Source: Chrysomallon squamiferum (taxonomy: Eukaryota > Mollusca > Gastropoda > Neomphalida > Peltospiridae). From it: DNA of 64,000 bases. The DNA lies in assembly GCA_012295275.1 (NCBI GenBank), contig CM022673.1, positions 23,259,581 to 23,323,580 of the forward strand, written 5' to 3'. This document shows positions 16,200 to 29,030 of the stretch, in pieces. Below the pieces are notes generated by a model. That model saw nothing but the letters and a program-made list of their open reading frames with translations. It searched no databases and was not told the origin of the DNA. The position numbers and the translations under genes are program-made. Each line of letters starts with the position of its first letter. Positions within the stretch are counted from its first letter, which is position 1.

Positions 16200-16991
16200 T
16201 TATATATTTTTATTTATTATTTACCTTCTCAGTGGCTGTATTATTCATCCCCTTACATAGCATTACTAAAAATTAATCAGTGCTTTTAATTTTATCTCAG
16301 ACAAATGTTAATAGTTTTTCATAATGAACATGTTAAGTGTAGATATTAATGTAATGATTAGGAGCCATTTTATCATATAACAAGTTAATGTTATAAAGTA
16401 GTTAATTAATCAGTTTTTCATATAAATATCTTTCCTTTTTAATAAGGTGCTATAGATAAAAATAAAAATAATGAAAAAAATTATAATTATATTGATGATC
16501 ATAGTTTAGAAATAAAAATAATATTGTTTTTTTTGTTTTTTTTACAAAATGGTATCCCACAATTCACTTTCTTGTCATGTGAGGTAAAAGTATTCAGTTT
16601 GCTCTTGTTTATAGGCTTCTTGTTCATCTGTCTACACTGTGTGAACAAGACATGCCAATGTCAAATGAAAAGTCTTTTTTTTTTTTTTATCTCTTTGATG
16701 CTTTTAAGAGTTTCATGTTTGTATACATTATGAGAACAAAAATATTCTCTTTGAGCAAAGCTGGCTTCCTTCCTGTAACTTAGCAGAAAGAATTGATTTT
16801 TAACTCACAGTCCTAAATGTTGAGTCTATACTCAAATATTTTGTTAACAGAGTCATCATTTGGTATGGTTTTGTGGATTCTGCAGGTTATTACATCCTCT
16901 TCATTTTACAAATAGATTATTTATGGTGGAGTGGCAGGGGAGAGTAAATGTACTTAATGTTACATATAAATACATACACCTTGCATATATA

Positions 16992-17037
<46 letters not shown>

Positions 17038-17987
17038 GCATATATTAGGTACATGTATACACAAGCACATATACATTCATTTATATAATTACCTACTGAA
17101 TTAATATTATTATTTCTATTACTATTGATACAACTAAGTATGTGTATAAGGTAATTAAAATATTTTGATAAAGAAAAACTAATAATGTTATATTATGTAG
17201 AACATAAGTATTTTTTATTTCCTTAGTGTATTAAACTATACAAAAAAGATATTGTTTTTAGTCCTTTGCAGGATTATTATAAGACTGTGATGTTAGTCAT
17301 GTGAAACACTGATACACTTAAGACGTCCCCTGAATCCACTTCTGCATTATATGGTTTTACAAAGATGAAATACAAAATTCATTTAAAATCTACAGGATAA
17401 CATTGACTCTGTTACATATAATATGTGTGTAACCTTGTTGTTATATAAATATTCTATTCATTTGTTATGAACTGGTCCAAAGCTCACAAGCTATGAAAGT
17501 TTTAATTTGTTATGTAATCATGAAGTAGCTGCACTGTTGTGGTTGGCAGTGCTGTACTGGAAGAAGCAGAAGTAGAAATTAGATTACAGTGTTGGGTTCA
17601 TTGATCAGTAGAAAACAAGTAGAGAGAATTATTTACTCAACAAATGGATTTCCACACTAAACTGATCACGCAAGAAAACTTGATTCAGTTTCATGTAGTT
17701 TTTGATGGCTTTAGAGATTTGGGGATTTTTTAATTGCTGTTGATGGTATTAGTTGATATGAATGTGTGTGGGTGTTTGTCTTTCGGTGCATCAGTTGCTG
17801 AATGAAGTCCCTGTCTGACTTTCGTACACTCTGAATTATTCTTTATCCTCCTCCTCCCCATTGCCATTCTAACCTTAACTCATTCTTTCACACTCTAACC
17901 TTAACTCATTCTTTCACACTCTAACCTTAACTCATTCTTTCACACTCTAACCTTAACTCATTCTTTCACACTCTAACCTTAACTCAT

Positions 17988-18069
<82 letters not shown>

Positions 18070-18118
18070 TAACTCATTCTTTTATAATCCCTTTCTTTTA
18101 AACAAACACAGACACATA

Positions 18119-18176
<58 letters not shown>

Positions 18177-18935
18177 AAGCTTATCCACTCTCAACCAGTT
18201 CTCTGATGATCTCCCTTTTCTTTCTTCACATCCTTCACAACTCTCTGACTCTTGTTTTTTTCACTTTTGACTTCCTCTTTTTCTCCTTCATTTACCAGCT
18301 TATTACTTTTCACATCTCACATAAAATAAAACTTGCATTTATAAAACATACAATATGCTTTAACACCACCACCTCTAGGCTGATATTAAAACTGGATTCA
18401 TCACAGGAAGCATTGTTTAAACCCACTGTTCTTACACCTGTCTCTTATACAGTCTCTCATCTCCTTGAAGCCAAATATTATCGGTTTCTGGAGCAACATA
18501 ATGAGAAAAACATTCACGTTTTACTGACAGTCTGTCAGTCACTGACATGCTGTCAAACAGATCAAAGAATTTAATATCAGTCTCAGATGACTGCCACATC
18601 AATACAGCTTAGACACACTAATCTCAGTGAGTATCTTACGAAAGATAGAAGATATTATTATTATTATTATTTTTTTTTTTTTTTTTTGCCAGTTTATTTG
18701 TTATGTCTTTTGATTTCAGGAGTTTTTGGGGTTTTTTTTTATGAGTAATGATGAAGAGTTTTTTTTATGTAATGACACTGATGTTGCTGTTGTTGTTGTT
18801 GTTGTAAGTATTAACAGGTATCCCTAAGATAAAACAAGGGAAGTAACAATTTATAAAATTAAATGATCTGATAAAGAAATGAAGAAATGAAATGAAATCA
18901 ATAAAAAGAAATGAAGAAATAATTACACAGAATAA

Positions 18936-18966
<31 letters not shown>

Positions 18967-21900
18967 ACAAACAAACAAATAAAAATGAAAAAGTTTGCCA
19001 TGTCAATTTCAAATGGGATTGGATTAAAGATCAATGGTTAACAATGGTCCAGAATGTACTGGAACACAAAACAAATTTCCTTCAGTGCATTCATTAAGTC
19101 ATTTTCCCATCCCAACCAGTGATCCCACTTCTAGTTCCATAATATATTATGGTATGTACCATTCAATTTACATATACAAATATATTTTGAATTGTCGGTA
19201 AATAAATGTTCATTCAGTTAGTTAATTCAAATCAGTTTTGTTCAGTTCCACTTGTTGCTTGATAAATAAACAATTTACATGACAACATCTGCAAAATGAT
19301 TATTATATTACCGATACAGATAATTTACTATATGTTTTTATTTGTAGATTGCAATATGTCAAAATTTTGTAAATAATCATTATTATAATGCACACATTAT
19401 CAGCTAGTGAAACCTGCAGTATTGACCTAGATTTGATTTCATCACATATGAATTATTTCTTTATTATGTTATTACTGCAATTGTACTTTATCCACCGTAA
19501 AAATGACATCTGTCAGAATATAAGTATATATGATAATGCTCGGAATCTATCTAACAACCTCTGTAACTGTATGTAATTACCATGGTATATTTAACTGCAA
19601 TGGTAACTGAATTAACTACTATGATAATATAAATATATAATAATTATTTTGTCTGAATCTAACTACCTTGCTAACAGTTAATTATTTTGATAACGCTCTA
19701 AATAACCAAAGTTTTAAAATCAGGAATCCCTTGACTCTGATAGACCAACTAATAAGAATGACAGATGAGGAGATAGTAAAATAACAGAGATAGCTATAGT
19801 GATGACTGAACTGTCTCAGTGTCAGCCATGGGTACCATTATGATCACTGATCAAAAACAGTATGCAGAGATGTCACTGTGTGATTAGAGAATTCATGAAT
19901 GTCGTCAGTAAGTTTAGATGATAAGAGCAGCACCTAACAAAATACAGACTGAAACAGCAATTAGTACTGTGGTGAGGAGATGATATGGGAGATAAATAGG
20001 CTGTTATTATTATTGTTATTGATGTTAAGTAAATGATGTGTATTTTAACTACCACACCTGGCTACAGAAAGTTATCTTTGTGATAAACATTTGCCATTGT
20101 TTCTGTACCTGACAAATCAGTTAATACTGCAGACTCTGCATAACTGACTACAGATCAATGTCTGCAAATCACCAATTCAATTTGTTAATGTCTGGCCAAC
20201 TCTGACTCATACAGCAGCCATTATCAGTCACTCCCACCCACTAGAAATGCAATTCTCATTACAAACAGGACAGTGTGGAATTATGGATGATACTGTTCAG
20301 ACGATTTTAGGGTGTGATTTGCAAGTTAATATTGTGCAGTGATACTAAAGTTGTGATAAAATTGTACAGATGAAACAGTTTCTTTAATCGCTGACTTATC
20401 TGCTTCTATAACTCACTGTTTAGAGTTTGGGCTTAAGAAATAATGTAACCTCATGACCAGCCCTTGTTGAAGCTCCAATTCAGATATTTTCATGTTCAGT
20501 TTCTGTAACTGTACTATAACTTGCTAATCAAAAAACATTTAAAAAAATATTTTGCTGTCAAGTCTTAAAAGTTGGTTTCCTAAACATAACCTATGGTGAC
20601 TCATAACTAATAAAATGGAAACTCTTAATAGCAGCAAGATACCTTTATATGCAGTTTTCCACTGAAAGTCAAAATATGTTGGCTTGAATAGAAAACTAGT
20701 CTAATGAATAAGCAGGTGAAAATAAATACTGATCCAGCAGATTATTGGATTATCGAATTAGTTGTAAAGGATTACAGCATCCTGGTACATTATAATACAG
20801 AAGAGTTTACTGTAAATGTAATGTGTTTACATTAGAAGATGACTAAGTTGCTGTAATGGCTAAAACAACAGTTAAGCAGGGTTATGTAATCTGAGTGTGC
20901 ATGGTGAACACATAAATGGTAAATTAATGACAAATTTTAAACTCATTCTATAATGTAACCATGCATCATAATGGCAAAAATAAGTTTTCAGTGTTATGTT
21001 ATGAAATAATGTGTCAGCTGTTCTGAAATAGTACACCACACAACTAGTTGTAATATGATTATGGGAGGGGGCAGACATGGGATAATGGGACAGCAAGAAA
21101 AACAGAGACCTAAGGGTGAGCATCATTCCACTAGCACAATAATCAGCAGTTTCATTGCAGTTTAGTTGTCACAGACCCAACTGTTGTTAGTGGTCCTGTC
21201 ACTGTAATGAAATGAATTAAGATGTGAAAAACTGCAATAGTAACAAAAGAAACTAAAGCAGTAACAACAGTAACAACAGGTGGACCAATAACCGCATCAC
21301 TAAATTCAGCAGTTGCATGAGTAAAAACCAGCAGCAACAGCAATCACACCACCAAGAGAACAACTGCCACAAAATAATTAAAAGATAAACAACAACAACA
21401 ACAACAGCAAAAAACATCAACATAAAATGAAATCAATAGGAAATTAAAATAAATGGTGTGTGTTTAAGTGTATATGTATATCATATATAAAACAAAACAA
21501 ACAGAATTGATAATAGATTAAAGGTGAAATTTATAGTAAAGAAAAAAAAATGAAATGAAAATAAATAAAAAATATAAAAAAGGCTACAAACAAAAATCAA
21601 ATCAAAATGAAACATTATTTAAGTACAAAAACCATACAGCAAAACAAAATTGGTTTTATTTCATGTGTGTGTGTGTGTGTGTTTTGTTTTAAAACTTCAG
21701 TGAATAAAACAGAAATAGCTCTCTAATTGATATTTCAGGTTTCTAATGAAGACATTTATAACTGTCAGGTGAATGGCAACAATTTCTGTTTAATTGTCTG
21801 TTATATATTTATTATCCTAGAATCTGTAACATGTTTATATAACAAATCTGTTTAATAATCTGAAAGATTGGGAAAAACCCCATTAAAATTATATTCAAAA

Positions 21901-24395
21901 CAATGTTTCTCTCGGTGAAAAATGGCATTACTAATACTAAATAACCACTGATATAGAAATGTGTTCAGGTGTGGTTAAACAAACGTATTCATGCATATAA
22001 TACATTAATTTATATTGTACACTGTTTCTAGGTCATTCAGATTATTTTCCATTTTGTTCTATGCTCCATAATAGGTTCCTTAGATTCAGAGTGAAAAGTT
22101 TGTATTTTGGACATAATTTATGATCTATATTCACACATACAAAAACACACATGCACGCACACACACAACACATGCATACAAATGCAAATACTAGTCTTTT
22201 TTGTAGTATGGTTTGTCACAGATGGCTGTATTTGCTAACAATGGTTGAACAATTCAGAGTGAAAAATAATATACATCATTTAATTATGGATGTGAATGGA
22301 TGAAAGGACAGATTTTTTATAGCTGGTATGAATGTTTGATGCGTTGGATGCACAATAGTGTAAAAGCAGAACTGTACAGCTGTGTATAACAGGATATCTG
22401 TATGTAAAGTCAAATCATCTTGCTTTGTGTTACAACACATCTGTACACCTGCATGCAGCAGATGAACTGTTAATTTCAAATAAAAGTAGAACTTCACACA
22501 GCTGTATAACACTAGAAATGCAGCTCTGTGTAAATTAAAGCCTTCCAGCTGTATATAATCACTGAACTGTACATCTGCGTTTAACAGTAGAATTGTACAT
22601 CTGCGTGTAACAGCAAAAAATCTACATCTGTGTGCAACCATAGAATTGTACTTTATTGTATAACAACAAATTTTACAGTGTATGCAACAGCAGAACTGTA
22701 TGGTTTTGTGTAACAGTAGAACTGTATGGTTTTGTGTAACAGTAGAACTGTACAGCTGTAACAGCAGAACTGTACATAATTTTGAACAGTACAAATGTGT
22801 ACAACAGTGAAACAGTAATAATATAATTTATTTTTGTATCTATTAACAAATAAAATTATGCTGATGTTAATCTGCAGTCATTTTTAACTAAAGTTTGAAT
22901 GTTATATATATATATATAATGTGTTTACTTTAAAAGATGACTAAGATGCTATAATGGCTAAAACAACAGTTTAGCAGGGTTATGTAATCTGAGTGTGCAT
23001 GGTGAACACATAAATGGTAAATTAATGACAAATTTTAAACTCATTCTATAATGTAACCATGCATCATAATGGGAAAATATATATATATATATTAATTTAA
23101 ATTGTAACACTATATATATACACTTTTTAGTATTCCTTCCCGTGAACAGGATGAATTAATGCATGTATGTTCAATGACTGTGCAGTTTATAAAATACCTC
23201 TAATGTTGACTGCCAAACAACTGTGGCCTATTCACATATTTAAAGATAATTATTTTTTCTATCTCATGAATATTAACATTATTACTTTCACTCATCACTT
23301 AAATAAATACATAAATCATTCTATGATACTCTGTAAATAGAATTATTTTTCTCATTACATAAACATAATTAATTTTCTTCACCCAGTAAATATTTTTTCT
23401 ATCATGTAAATAAATGCTATTTATTTTCTCTATTCCATATACATACAAATAGAATTATTTTTTATTTTTTATTTTTATATTTAAATAAATAAATAAATAA
23501 ATACAATTATACTCCTTTAATGTAAATTAATACTGTTGTTTTCCTGTCTTGTATATAAATATATTTTTCTCATTAAATGATTATAATCACTTTTCATATC
23601 AAATAAACAAAAATATTTTTTCTTATCACAAAAAAGTTATGTGCCACATGTTTCACATCTGATAATAGGCAATCAATGAATTTTGTAAAAACCATAAACA
23701 TAGAAACAATTGATCATGCTGATTTACTAAGAAAGAAAAAAGAAGCAGAAATATCTTTTCACAAACAGATGTTTATCATTCAGTGCATCTAAAATTAATT
23801 ATATATATATAAATACCTATCAAGCACAGAAGAATCAGTAGGATATGTTTCACTTAGAAAAGGATTATAGATTTGCGATTGGTCATTAGAAGCTGTAACT
23901 TGAATTACTCACGTTAAAAGAATCGGTATAAAAAACTTTGTTAAATTAGTTAAATCTTTGTTAAAAAGAATTCATTTATTCAGCAAGTGAAAAAGGTAAG
24001 AGCTTTAGCTGCATATGCTGGGCTTAATTCCATTCCAGTCACAGAGCTGCAGTTTGTTTGTAATTTGTAATATCCTTTTTTTTTTAAGTCAAAGTATATA
24101 TATAAAAAAAGTCACTGATACCGATTGATAAGAGAACAGATGAAATTATGGTTTGTAGTTATCCTTTTCATATTAATAAAACACAGATCAAAATCAAAGA
24201 TATCTAAAAATTGCTTATATTAAAATGTGTTGTAATCTCATTTATAATAATAAAAATATTGTTTACTGCTATTAATCATTAATATTAAAAAGTGTTGAGT
24301 TAATGTACAAGATATATTCATGAAATTATTAAATAATAATTTAAAAAATAGCTCACCTGACTGTGACCAAGAATGTAAGTCCCTTCATTTGCCAT
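4507..24395 (-). CDS. SLC38A11: SLC38A11-like sodium-coupled neutral amino-acid transporter, 5' part (3 exons seen)
   Basis: This is the start of a membrane transporter of the SLC38 (APC/AAAP) family, which moves neutral amino acids across membranes; the substrate cannot be told from this fragment. Three minus-strand coding exons join in phase: 24395-24357, 5902-5761 and 4581-4507, giving 85 residues. Residues 1-45 are a polar, acidic cytosolic tail. From residue 46 the sequence runs FNFINSIIGSGIIG, then MPFALRQAGFGLGI and a hydrophobic stretch ending ALIT; this is the family's first transmembrane hairpin and most resembles SLC38A11 (IGSGIIGLPYSMKQAGFPLGI). Donors are CAG|GTGAGC, G|GTCAGC and G|GTAAAT. 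The ATG at 24395 is preceded by an in-frame TAA with no other ATG between. The remaining exons should lie left of position 1, since I see none between 1 and 4506. Family assignment is firm; the exact paralogue less so. Confidence 0.8.
4582..5760. other. Intron 2 of the SLC38A11-like gene
   Basis: Noncoding. It contains a degenerate AGT/AAT trinucleotide-rich tract at about 4680-4900, which opens spurious reading frames. Confidence 0.7.
5761..5902 (-). CDS. SLC38A11: SLC38A11-like coding exon 2
   Basis: Codons 14-60 plus one base. The exon carries the acidic N-terminal tail and the signature SFNFINSIIGSGII of transmembrane helix 1. Two tandem acceptors lie 10 bases apart (TTTCAG before 5902 and TTTTTCAG before 5892). 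Only the first keeps the phase with the 13-codon exon. Confidence 0.82.
15136..15168. repeat. (AAT)n microsatellite
   Basis: About 11 AAT/ATA units. Confidence 0.9.
15305..16005 (+). repeat. Tandem duplication of about 350 bp
   Basis: Two direct copies lie next to each other, at about 15305-15650 and 15655-16005. Shared blocks include ATACTGATGGTACAGAACAG, GAAATTCTTCAGAACC and ATCTAATTAGTACTGTCATT. The copies differ by scattered substitutions and small indels, so this is an old duplication. Confidence 0.9.
16156..16198. repeat. (CA)n microsatellite
   Basis: About 21 CA units in intron 1 of the SLC38A11-like gene. Confidence 0.97.
16996..17031. repeat. (TA)n microsatellite
   Basis: About 18 TA units. 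Confidence 0.95.
17868..17996 (+). repeat. 26-bp minisatellite, five copies
   Basis: The unit TCTAACCTTAACTCATTC plus TTTCACAC starts at 17868, 17894, 17920, 17946 and 17972 and is nearly perfect. It runs directly into a (CT)n tract. Confidence 0.97.
17993..18064. repeat. (CT)n microsatellite
   Basis: About 35 CT units, directly following the 26-bp minisatellite. Confidence 0.97.
18124..18172. repeat. (CA)n microsatellite
   Basis: About 24 CA units, close to the CT tract, forming a compound simple-repeat block. Confidence 0.96.
20819..20980 (+). repeat. 160-bp dispersed repeat, copy A
   Basis: Direct repeat of 22917-23077. I count about six differences over 160 bases. It contains GCAGGGTTATGTAATCTGAG and ATGGTGAACACATAAATGG. 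Confidence 0.93.
22355..22795 (+). repeat. Degenerate 26-bp minisatellite
   Basis: About 15 diverged units of the type AACAGTAGAACTGTACAGCT plus GTGTGT. The best-preserved copies are at 22700-22770. A 172-codon minus-strand open frame across it follows from the repeat and is not considered a gene. Confidence 0.85.
22917..23077 (+). repeat. 160-bp dispersed repeat, copy B, inside a TA tract
   Basis: Same sequence as 20819-20980. Both ends abut (TA)n runs (about 22905-22918 and 23078-23090), as if a segment had inserted into or recombined at a TA microsatellite. No terminal inverted repeats are visible. Confidence 0.93.
24357..24395 (-). CDS. SLC38A11: SLC38A11-like coding exon 1 (13 codons)
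   Basis: This tiny exon encodes MANEGTYILGHSQ and ends at the donor CAG|GTGAGC. It ends in phase 0, which matches the next exon 18.5 kb downstream, where the acceptor TTTCAG is followed by ACT TTT TCA. The in-frame TAA upstream fixes the ATG. The join is inferred from phase and splice strength, not from a transcript. Confidence 0.65.
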
Positions 24396-25104
24396 ATTTG
24401 ATTTTTCTTAATGAAAATTTTCTTCACTGCAGACTTGTCAAATATCTACTTTACACCTTATATCTAATGTTCATCTTCATACAGTTTCAAAATGTTCTTT
24501 ACTTTGGACTGACAGCACAGTTTCACACTCTGGTTGAAAATATAAAAAAGTTCTTAATAATGATTATGTAACTGTACCACAAAGGTTGAGAATTAATATG
24601 AATACTGGACACCACTTTCGTTTTTGACTTACATTCACAGTTCCTGTAAACTTGAGAGATAAAAAAAGTTATTCACTTGTTAATAACAGTTCCAGAAATC
24701 AAGACTTGCTTTTCTCTGCACTGAAATAATAACCAGTAAAAAACAGATGCTAGCACATAAATCATTTTTCTCTCCCTTTTATCCTTCTTATTTTCTCCTT
24801 CTATCATTCATTCATATTCTCTGCTTTTATAAGTGTACAAATACTATTCTCTCTCTTTCCTGTTGTCTCTCTCCCTGAATAACGTACTGTCCTAGCTAGG
24901 TGGAGAGAAGTGACTGTTGTGTGCTGGTGAATTCAGAATTACGGCTAGTGTATTGATTGATTTTTTTCTTGCTGGCAGCACACAATTCATGGGATGCATG
25001 AACCTGTAGTGTTGTTGTAAGAGAAGAAATGTATGGCTTTATACTAAAATGTCTGTTCTGAATATATTCCATTTAAATGTGTCTCAGCATGAATGCTGTA
25101 CCTA

Positions 25105-25233
25105 TATCTATCTATCTATCTGTCTATCTATCTATTTATCTATCTATCTATCCCTGTGTTTAATTTGTGTGTATGTCTGTGCTGTATGTATCTAATTATG
25201 CATGTATATATATATATGTGTGTGTGTGTTTTT

Positions 25234-25271
<38 letters not shown>

Positions 25272-25279
25272 TATATGCC

Positions 25280-25310
<31 letters not shown>

Positions 25311-25365
25311 TTGTAAGTGAGTGTGTTTATTTGTATGTGATTGTTGTTGTGTTTGTGTTTGTGTG

Positions 25366-25403
<38 letters not shown>

Positions 25404-25405
25404 GT
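25105..25405. repeat. Compound (TATC)n / (TA)n / (TATG)n / (GT)n block
   Basis: Consecutive simple repeats: TCTA units at 25105-25152, TA runs at 25203-25276, TATG units at 25284-25310 and a GT run at 25370-25401. Confidence 0.95.
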
Positions 25406-25644
25406 TTGTAAAAGCTGTTGCTCTCAATTGATGAATCATCTTTACAAAAGTACAGATGGTACTTTTGTGGTTTTTGGGGCTGTTGTGGCTAATTCTGAAG
25501 TGTGTCTCACTGCTACAGTACACTCATTGTTGGTTGGTTTTCTACCTCAGATATGCTAATGATCAGCCATAATATTGAAGGCTTTTAGTACAACTTTTTT
25601 CAGTGAAGAAATTAAAACTTCATAACATAATGAAGATAATAATG

Positions 25645-25845
25645 ACAGCACACACACACACATCACACACAAACACAGACCACAGATACACACCCACCAC
25701 CCACCAACTGACACACCCACCCACCCACACACATATTCCTAGACAGATATGCACACACTAAAACACTGACACATACATACCCATTGTTACACATATACAG
25801 ACAGACACATACATATAGACATGCATACACACACACACACACTCC
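25645..25845. repeat. CA-rich cryptic simple repeat
   Basis: Imperfect ACAC, CACC and ACAT units over 200 bases, ending in a short (CA)n run. Confidence 0.85.
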
Positions 25846-26734
25846 AATTATTAGCATTTTAAAATGTACCTGTTGTAATACAAATAAATTGGTATAATAC
25901 ATTTATTTATACTTTGAAGCTATTATTTTATTGTTTTGGGCAAATTATTATCACTTATGGCAAAGTATGACAATAAAATAATATTGTCAAAAAAGAGTCA
26001 TGATGTCAGTGCATATGGAGAAGAGTTTGTATTCATTCTGACAAATAAAGAATTTTTTTTAAAAACAAATTAGTACACCCAAACATACATTAATATATTG
26101 TAATAGCTAACAAGAAATATTGTTTAATTTAATTACTGGTATACCAAGTCAATTATTTCTTGAATATCTATCATTATTTTTCAGCTGATTAATTTTTATA
26201 ACTCTGTCATTTAATTCACACACATCTTTCGTTTTCTTCTTTCCTCAAAAGATACTGTAGTAGATACCTAATTTCTGACTAGCCTAAATCATCCTATAAA
26301 TCCATCCTCATAATCAGTTGATCCATCCATTCATAATAAGTCCAGATTAAATCAGTCTGTCTGCCCTTCCTTTCATACTTTCATCCACATAACATAATAA
26401 CCTATCCATCTGTATTATTGCTTTGTTCTTTGGCCCAACCATTTCATAAGTCAAATTCATTTATCACTCCATCAACTTAATATATCTATTTGTTTATCAT
26501 CCATTCATACTACCATCCATTTGCCAGATGTTTTTGTATTAATCCATGTATGCAGTCTTAATCTGTGCAGATACATAATCTATCTAACAAAACCAAATTA
26601 TTGCTATATATTGTTTTCATGTCTATCTATCCATTGTCTGTCTAATGAAATCCAATATTTTATCTGTCTATGCAAATGTGATGCACCCTCAATCAATTAA
26701 TCAATCCTAAAATCCAGGGTTCCATATCATCTAA

Positions 26735-26822
26735 TATCATCCATCCATCTATCCATCCATCTATCCATCATCTATCCATCCATCTATCCATCCATCTATC
26801 CATCCATCTATCCATCCACCAC
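26735..26822. repeat. (CCATCTATCCAT)n tandem repeat
   Basis: About seven 12-base units built from CCAT and CTAT tetramers. Confidence 0.93.
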
Positions 26823-27883
26823 TCAGCCACAAACATAAATCCATTAGACTGTCCCTTTGTCCATTCATAGTTGTCTAATAAAACACAGTGTATTTTCCAT
26901 TGATATATATATGTTTATACACAAAATCCAAATTTATCCCTCTTTCTATCTGTCCATCCATCCAGAGAAAATGTGATGGTTGCTGACAGTGTCAACATGA
27001 CCAGCATCTGTGGAGGACATGTCACATCCTGTTGTTTGTGCTGAACATGGAAATGAGTTCATTAAGGTGGCAACTGAGTTTCCCCTCTCTTCATCTGAAA
27101 TCAATTAATCATAATTGAGTCTTCACACTGTTTATCAAAATATGTTCTAGTATCCTGCTAGTTCACCATCTGGTTCAGGAGGAGGTACATTGTAGATCCT
27201 GGTATAGGCTGTGATGTATCTTGAATTTCAAATCTGAAGAGTTATAGGATCAAAACTTGTGCAGGTATCCTTTCCAAAATACATTACATTTTCATTATAT
27301 TATGCTGTAGTATATAAGCGTATTCTTGCCACAATACTTTTGTTAAATACACTGGTTTATCTTCAGCAGGAACAAGAAAAAAATATTGGGTTGAAACTTA
27401 AGGATCTGATTTATTATGAACAATGGTACATTAATAATGAAACATAGAATATTGTAAATGAAAAGGTACTTCAGATATTCTCACAGAAATAGTGTTTATT
27501 ATGTAAAGTGGGATGGCAGTTTTTAATTAAATTATTAAGTTTGAAGGATGGCAGGCTGTAGAATCGGAACATGTTTTTCTGTTTAAGAATTGCTGCTTCC
27601 CATTCCTGCCTGCTCGTTACTGATTTATGAAAGGTCACATATGAAATTTCCCATCCATGAGAAGGTGCAATAAACAATTATTTGCTGCTATTTGGTAACA
27701 GTAGCCTTTGAAGTGGCTGTACTGAATGTTGTCTGGCTGACATTAATATTAAAAATATATTTAAATGGCATTAATCATTCATTATTCCATTAATTTATAT
27801 TCATTCATATAAGATTACTCTATACAAAAAGGGTATCTGTTAAGTGTTATTGGTATTAAATCATTTCCTTGTCATTTTGTTAT

Positions 27884-27960
27884 ATTTGACTTTGTTTAAC
27901 ACCCAGTAGCCAATATATTTTTTGTGCTGGGGTGTCGTTAAACATTTGTTCATTCTTTCT
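27884..27960 (+). mobile_element. SINE-like 3' tail fragment
   Basis: The segment GTTTAACACCCAGTAGCC, then GTGCTGGGGTGTCGTTAAAC and a degenerate ATTC-rich end, resembles the tail of SINE/RTE-type elements that I recall from bivalve and other molluscan genomes. No intact 5' part is visible. The match is from memory. Confidence 0.4.
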
Positions 27961-28944
27961 GTTCCTGACACAAACTGCACTAAGCAGGACTTATATTTTT
28001 ACCTTTTTTGTTTACCTGTGTTCATCAGTTGTGTAGACACTCTCAACTGCAAACATACAATGACACAGAAAATGTAATACAGTTCTGCATTTATTGATCA
28101 GTTTCCACAAAATATAGTAATCAAAATAACTACTACTCATTATAAAAATTATAGTCTGTAATTAGAGATCATCTAGCTTTCACTTAATTGTTCTTATAAT
28201 ACAGTGGACACCATGATGAATAGTAAACAAAAACTTCAGTACATTTTAATATTAATGATTGTTATGTTTCAGCTATACATCTATCCATATATTTTCTACT
28301 TATGGTGATTAGTAAAGAAGAAAAAAAAATTATATATGTACCTGTATTAGATTGGAAATTAAATATGATTGCTTTTGACAAACTAGTCTGAGCCACTGGT
28401 TTTAACTGGAAAAACCCATGAAAAGGATTATATAGTACATCATGTCAGACTTGTTTTCTAACTCCTGGCTATTGGACATTCCATAACTTTTTATAGTCAT
28501 TTTTGTTCTTTAACATATAAATCTATACATGTGTGTGTGTGTGTGTGTACTTTTCAGTTAAGTGAATCAAATGACTTTAGCAAATTCTTACTTTTAATTA
28601 TATCATGCCAAAACAACAAGCTTTTCCTTATCCTGTAACAAAGTATATTTTTTTAACATCATTTGTTGGCATAGAAAAAATGTATTTTCCTAAAAAACAG
28701 GAACTTGGCAAAAAACACTCTCATCTATAATTTTCTGAGCCTTAATATACATGGCCAAACTTTTTACACAGAATGTCTCCAAACCCTAATTCCCTAATTC
28801 AAACTTCTAATTCAAAACATCCAATTTGAAACTTTTGGTTCATACTCTGCCAAATTGCCAAAACAATAATTATTTTTTCTATGCTCTGACTAACACTTTA
28901 AATCCTACTCAAAATTCCCAATTAGCAGTGTATGGTGTTAAAAA

Positions 28945-29030
28945 CTAGCACCAGGATTCAAACCCAAAACCTCCCAAATACACATCAAACACTGATGGCT
29001 TAATCAATGCTTCAGACAGAGTTGGTGACA
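28945..29030 (-). mobile_element. tRNA-like (SINE) remnant
   Basis: The minus strand carries a B-box-like GGTTTGAATCC (28954-28964). Upstream of it lies a diverged A-box-like region around TTAAGCCATCAGTG. It looks like a decayed tRNA-derived SINE head and not a functional tRNA gene. Confidence 0.3.

Larger units (their letters stand above)
5903..24356. other. Intron 1 of the SLC38A11-like gene (18.5 kb), repeat-rich
   Basis: No further gene is supported here. The intron contains microsatellites, two 26-bp minisatellites, a tandem duplication and a dispersed 160-bp repeat, each listed separately. The open frames inside it are low-complexity or repeat-derived. Confidence 0.55.

Noticed and set aside
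18206-18574. 122-codon plus-strand open frame
   Set aside because: It is T/C-rich DNA next to microsatellites, Phe/Leu/Ile-rich, with no family resemblance and no splice context.
22276-22794. 172-codon minus-strand open frame
   Set aside because: It lies across the degenerate 26-bp minisatellite. Its repetitive Cys/Leu/Thr-rich sequence follows from the repeat.
25093-25559. Several overlapping open frames rich in Tyr-Ile and Cys-Val
   Set aside because: They are translations of TA, TATG and GT microsatellites.
27155-27240. Short minus-strand peptide YTRIYNVPPPEPDGELAGY ending in a stop
   Set aside because: It looks coding-like, but an in-frame TGA lies just upstream, there is no usable acceptor with a pyrimidine tract, and no partner exon was found.
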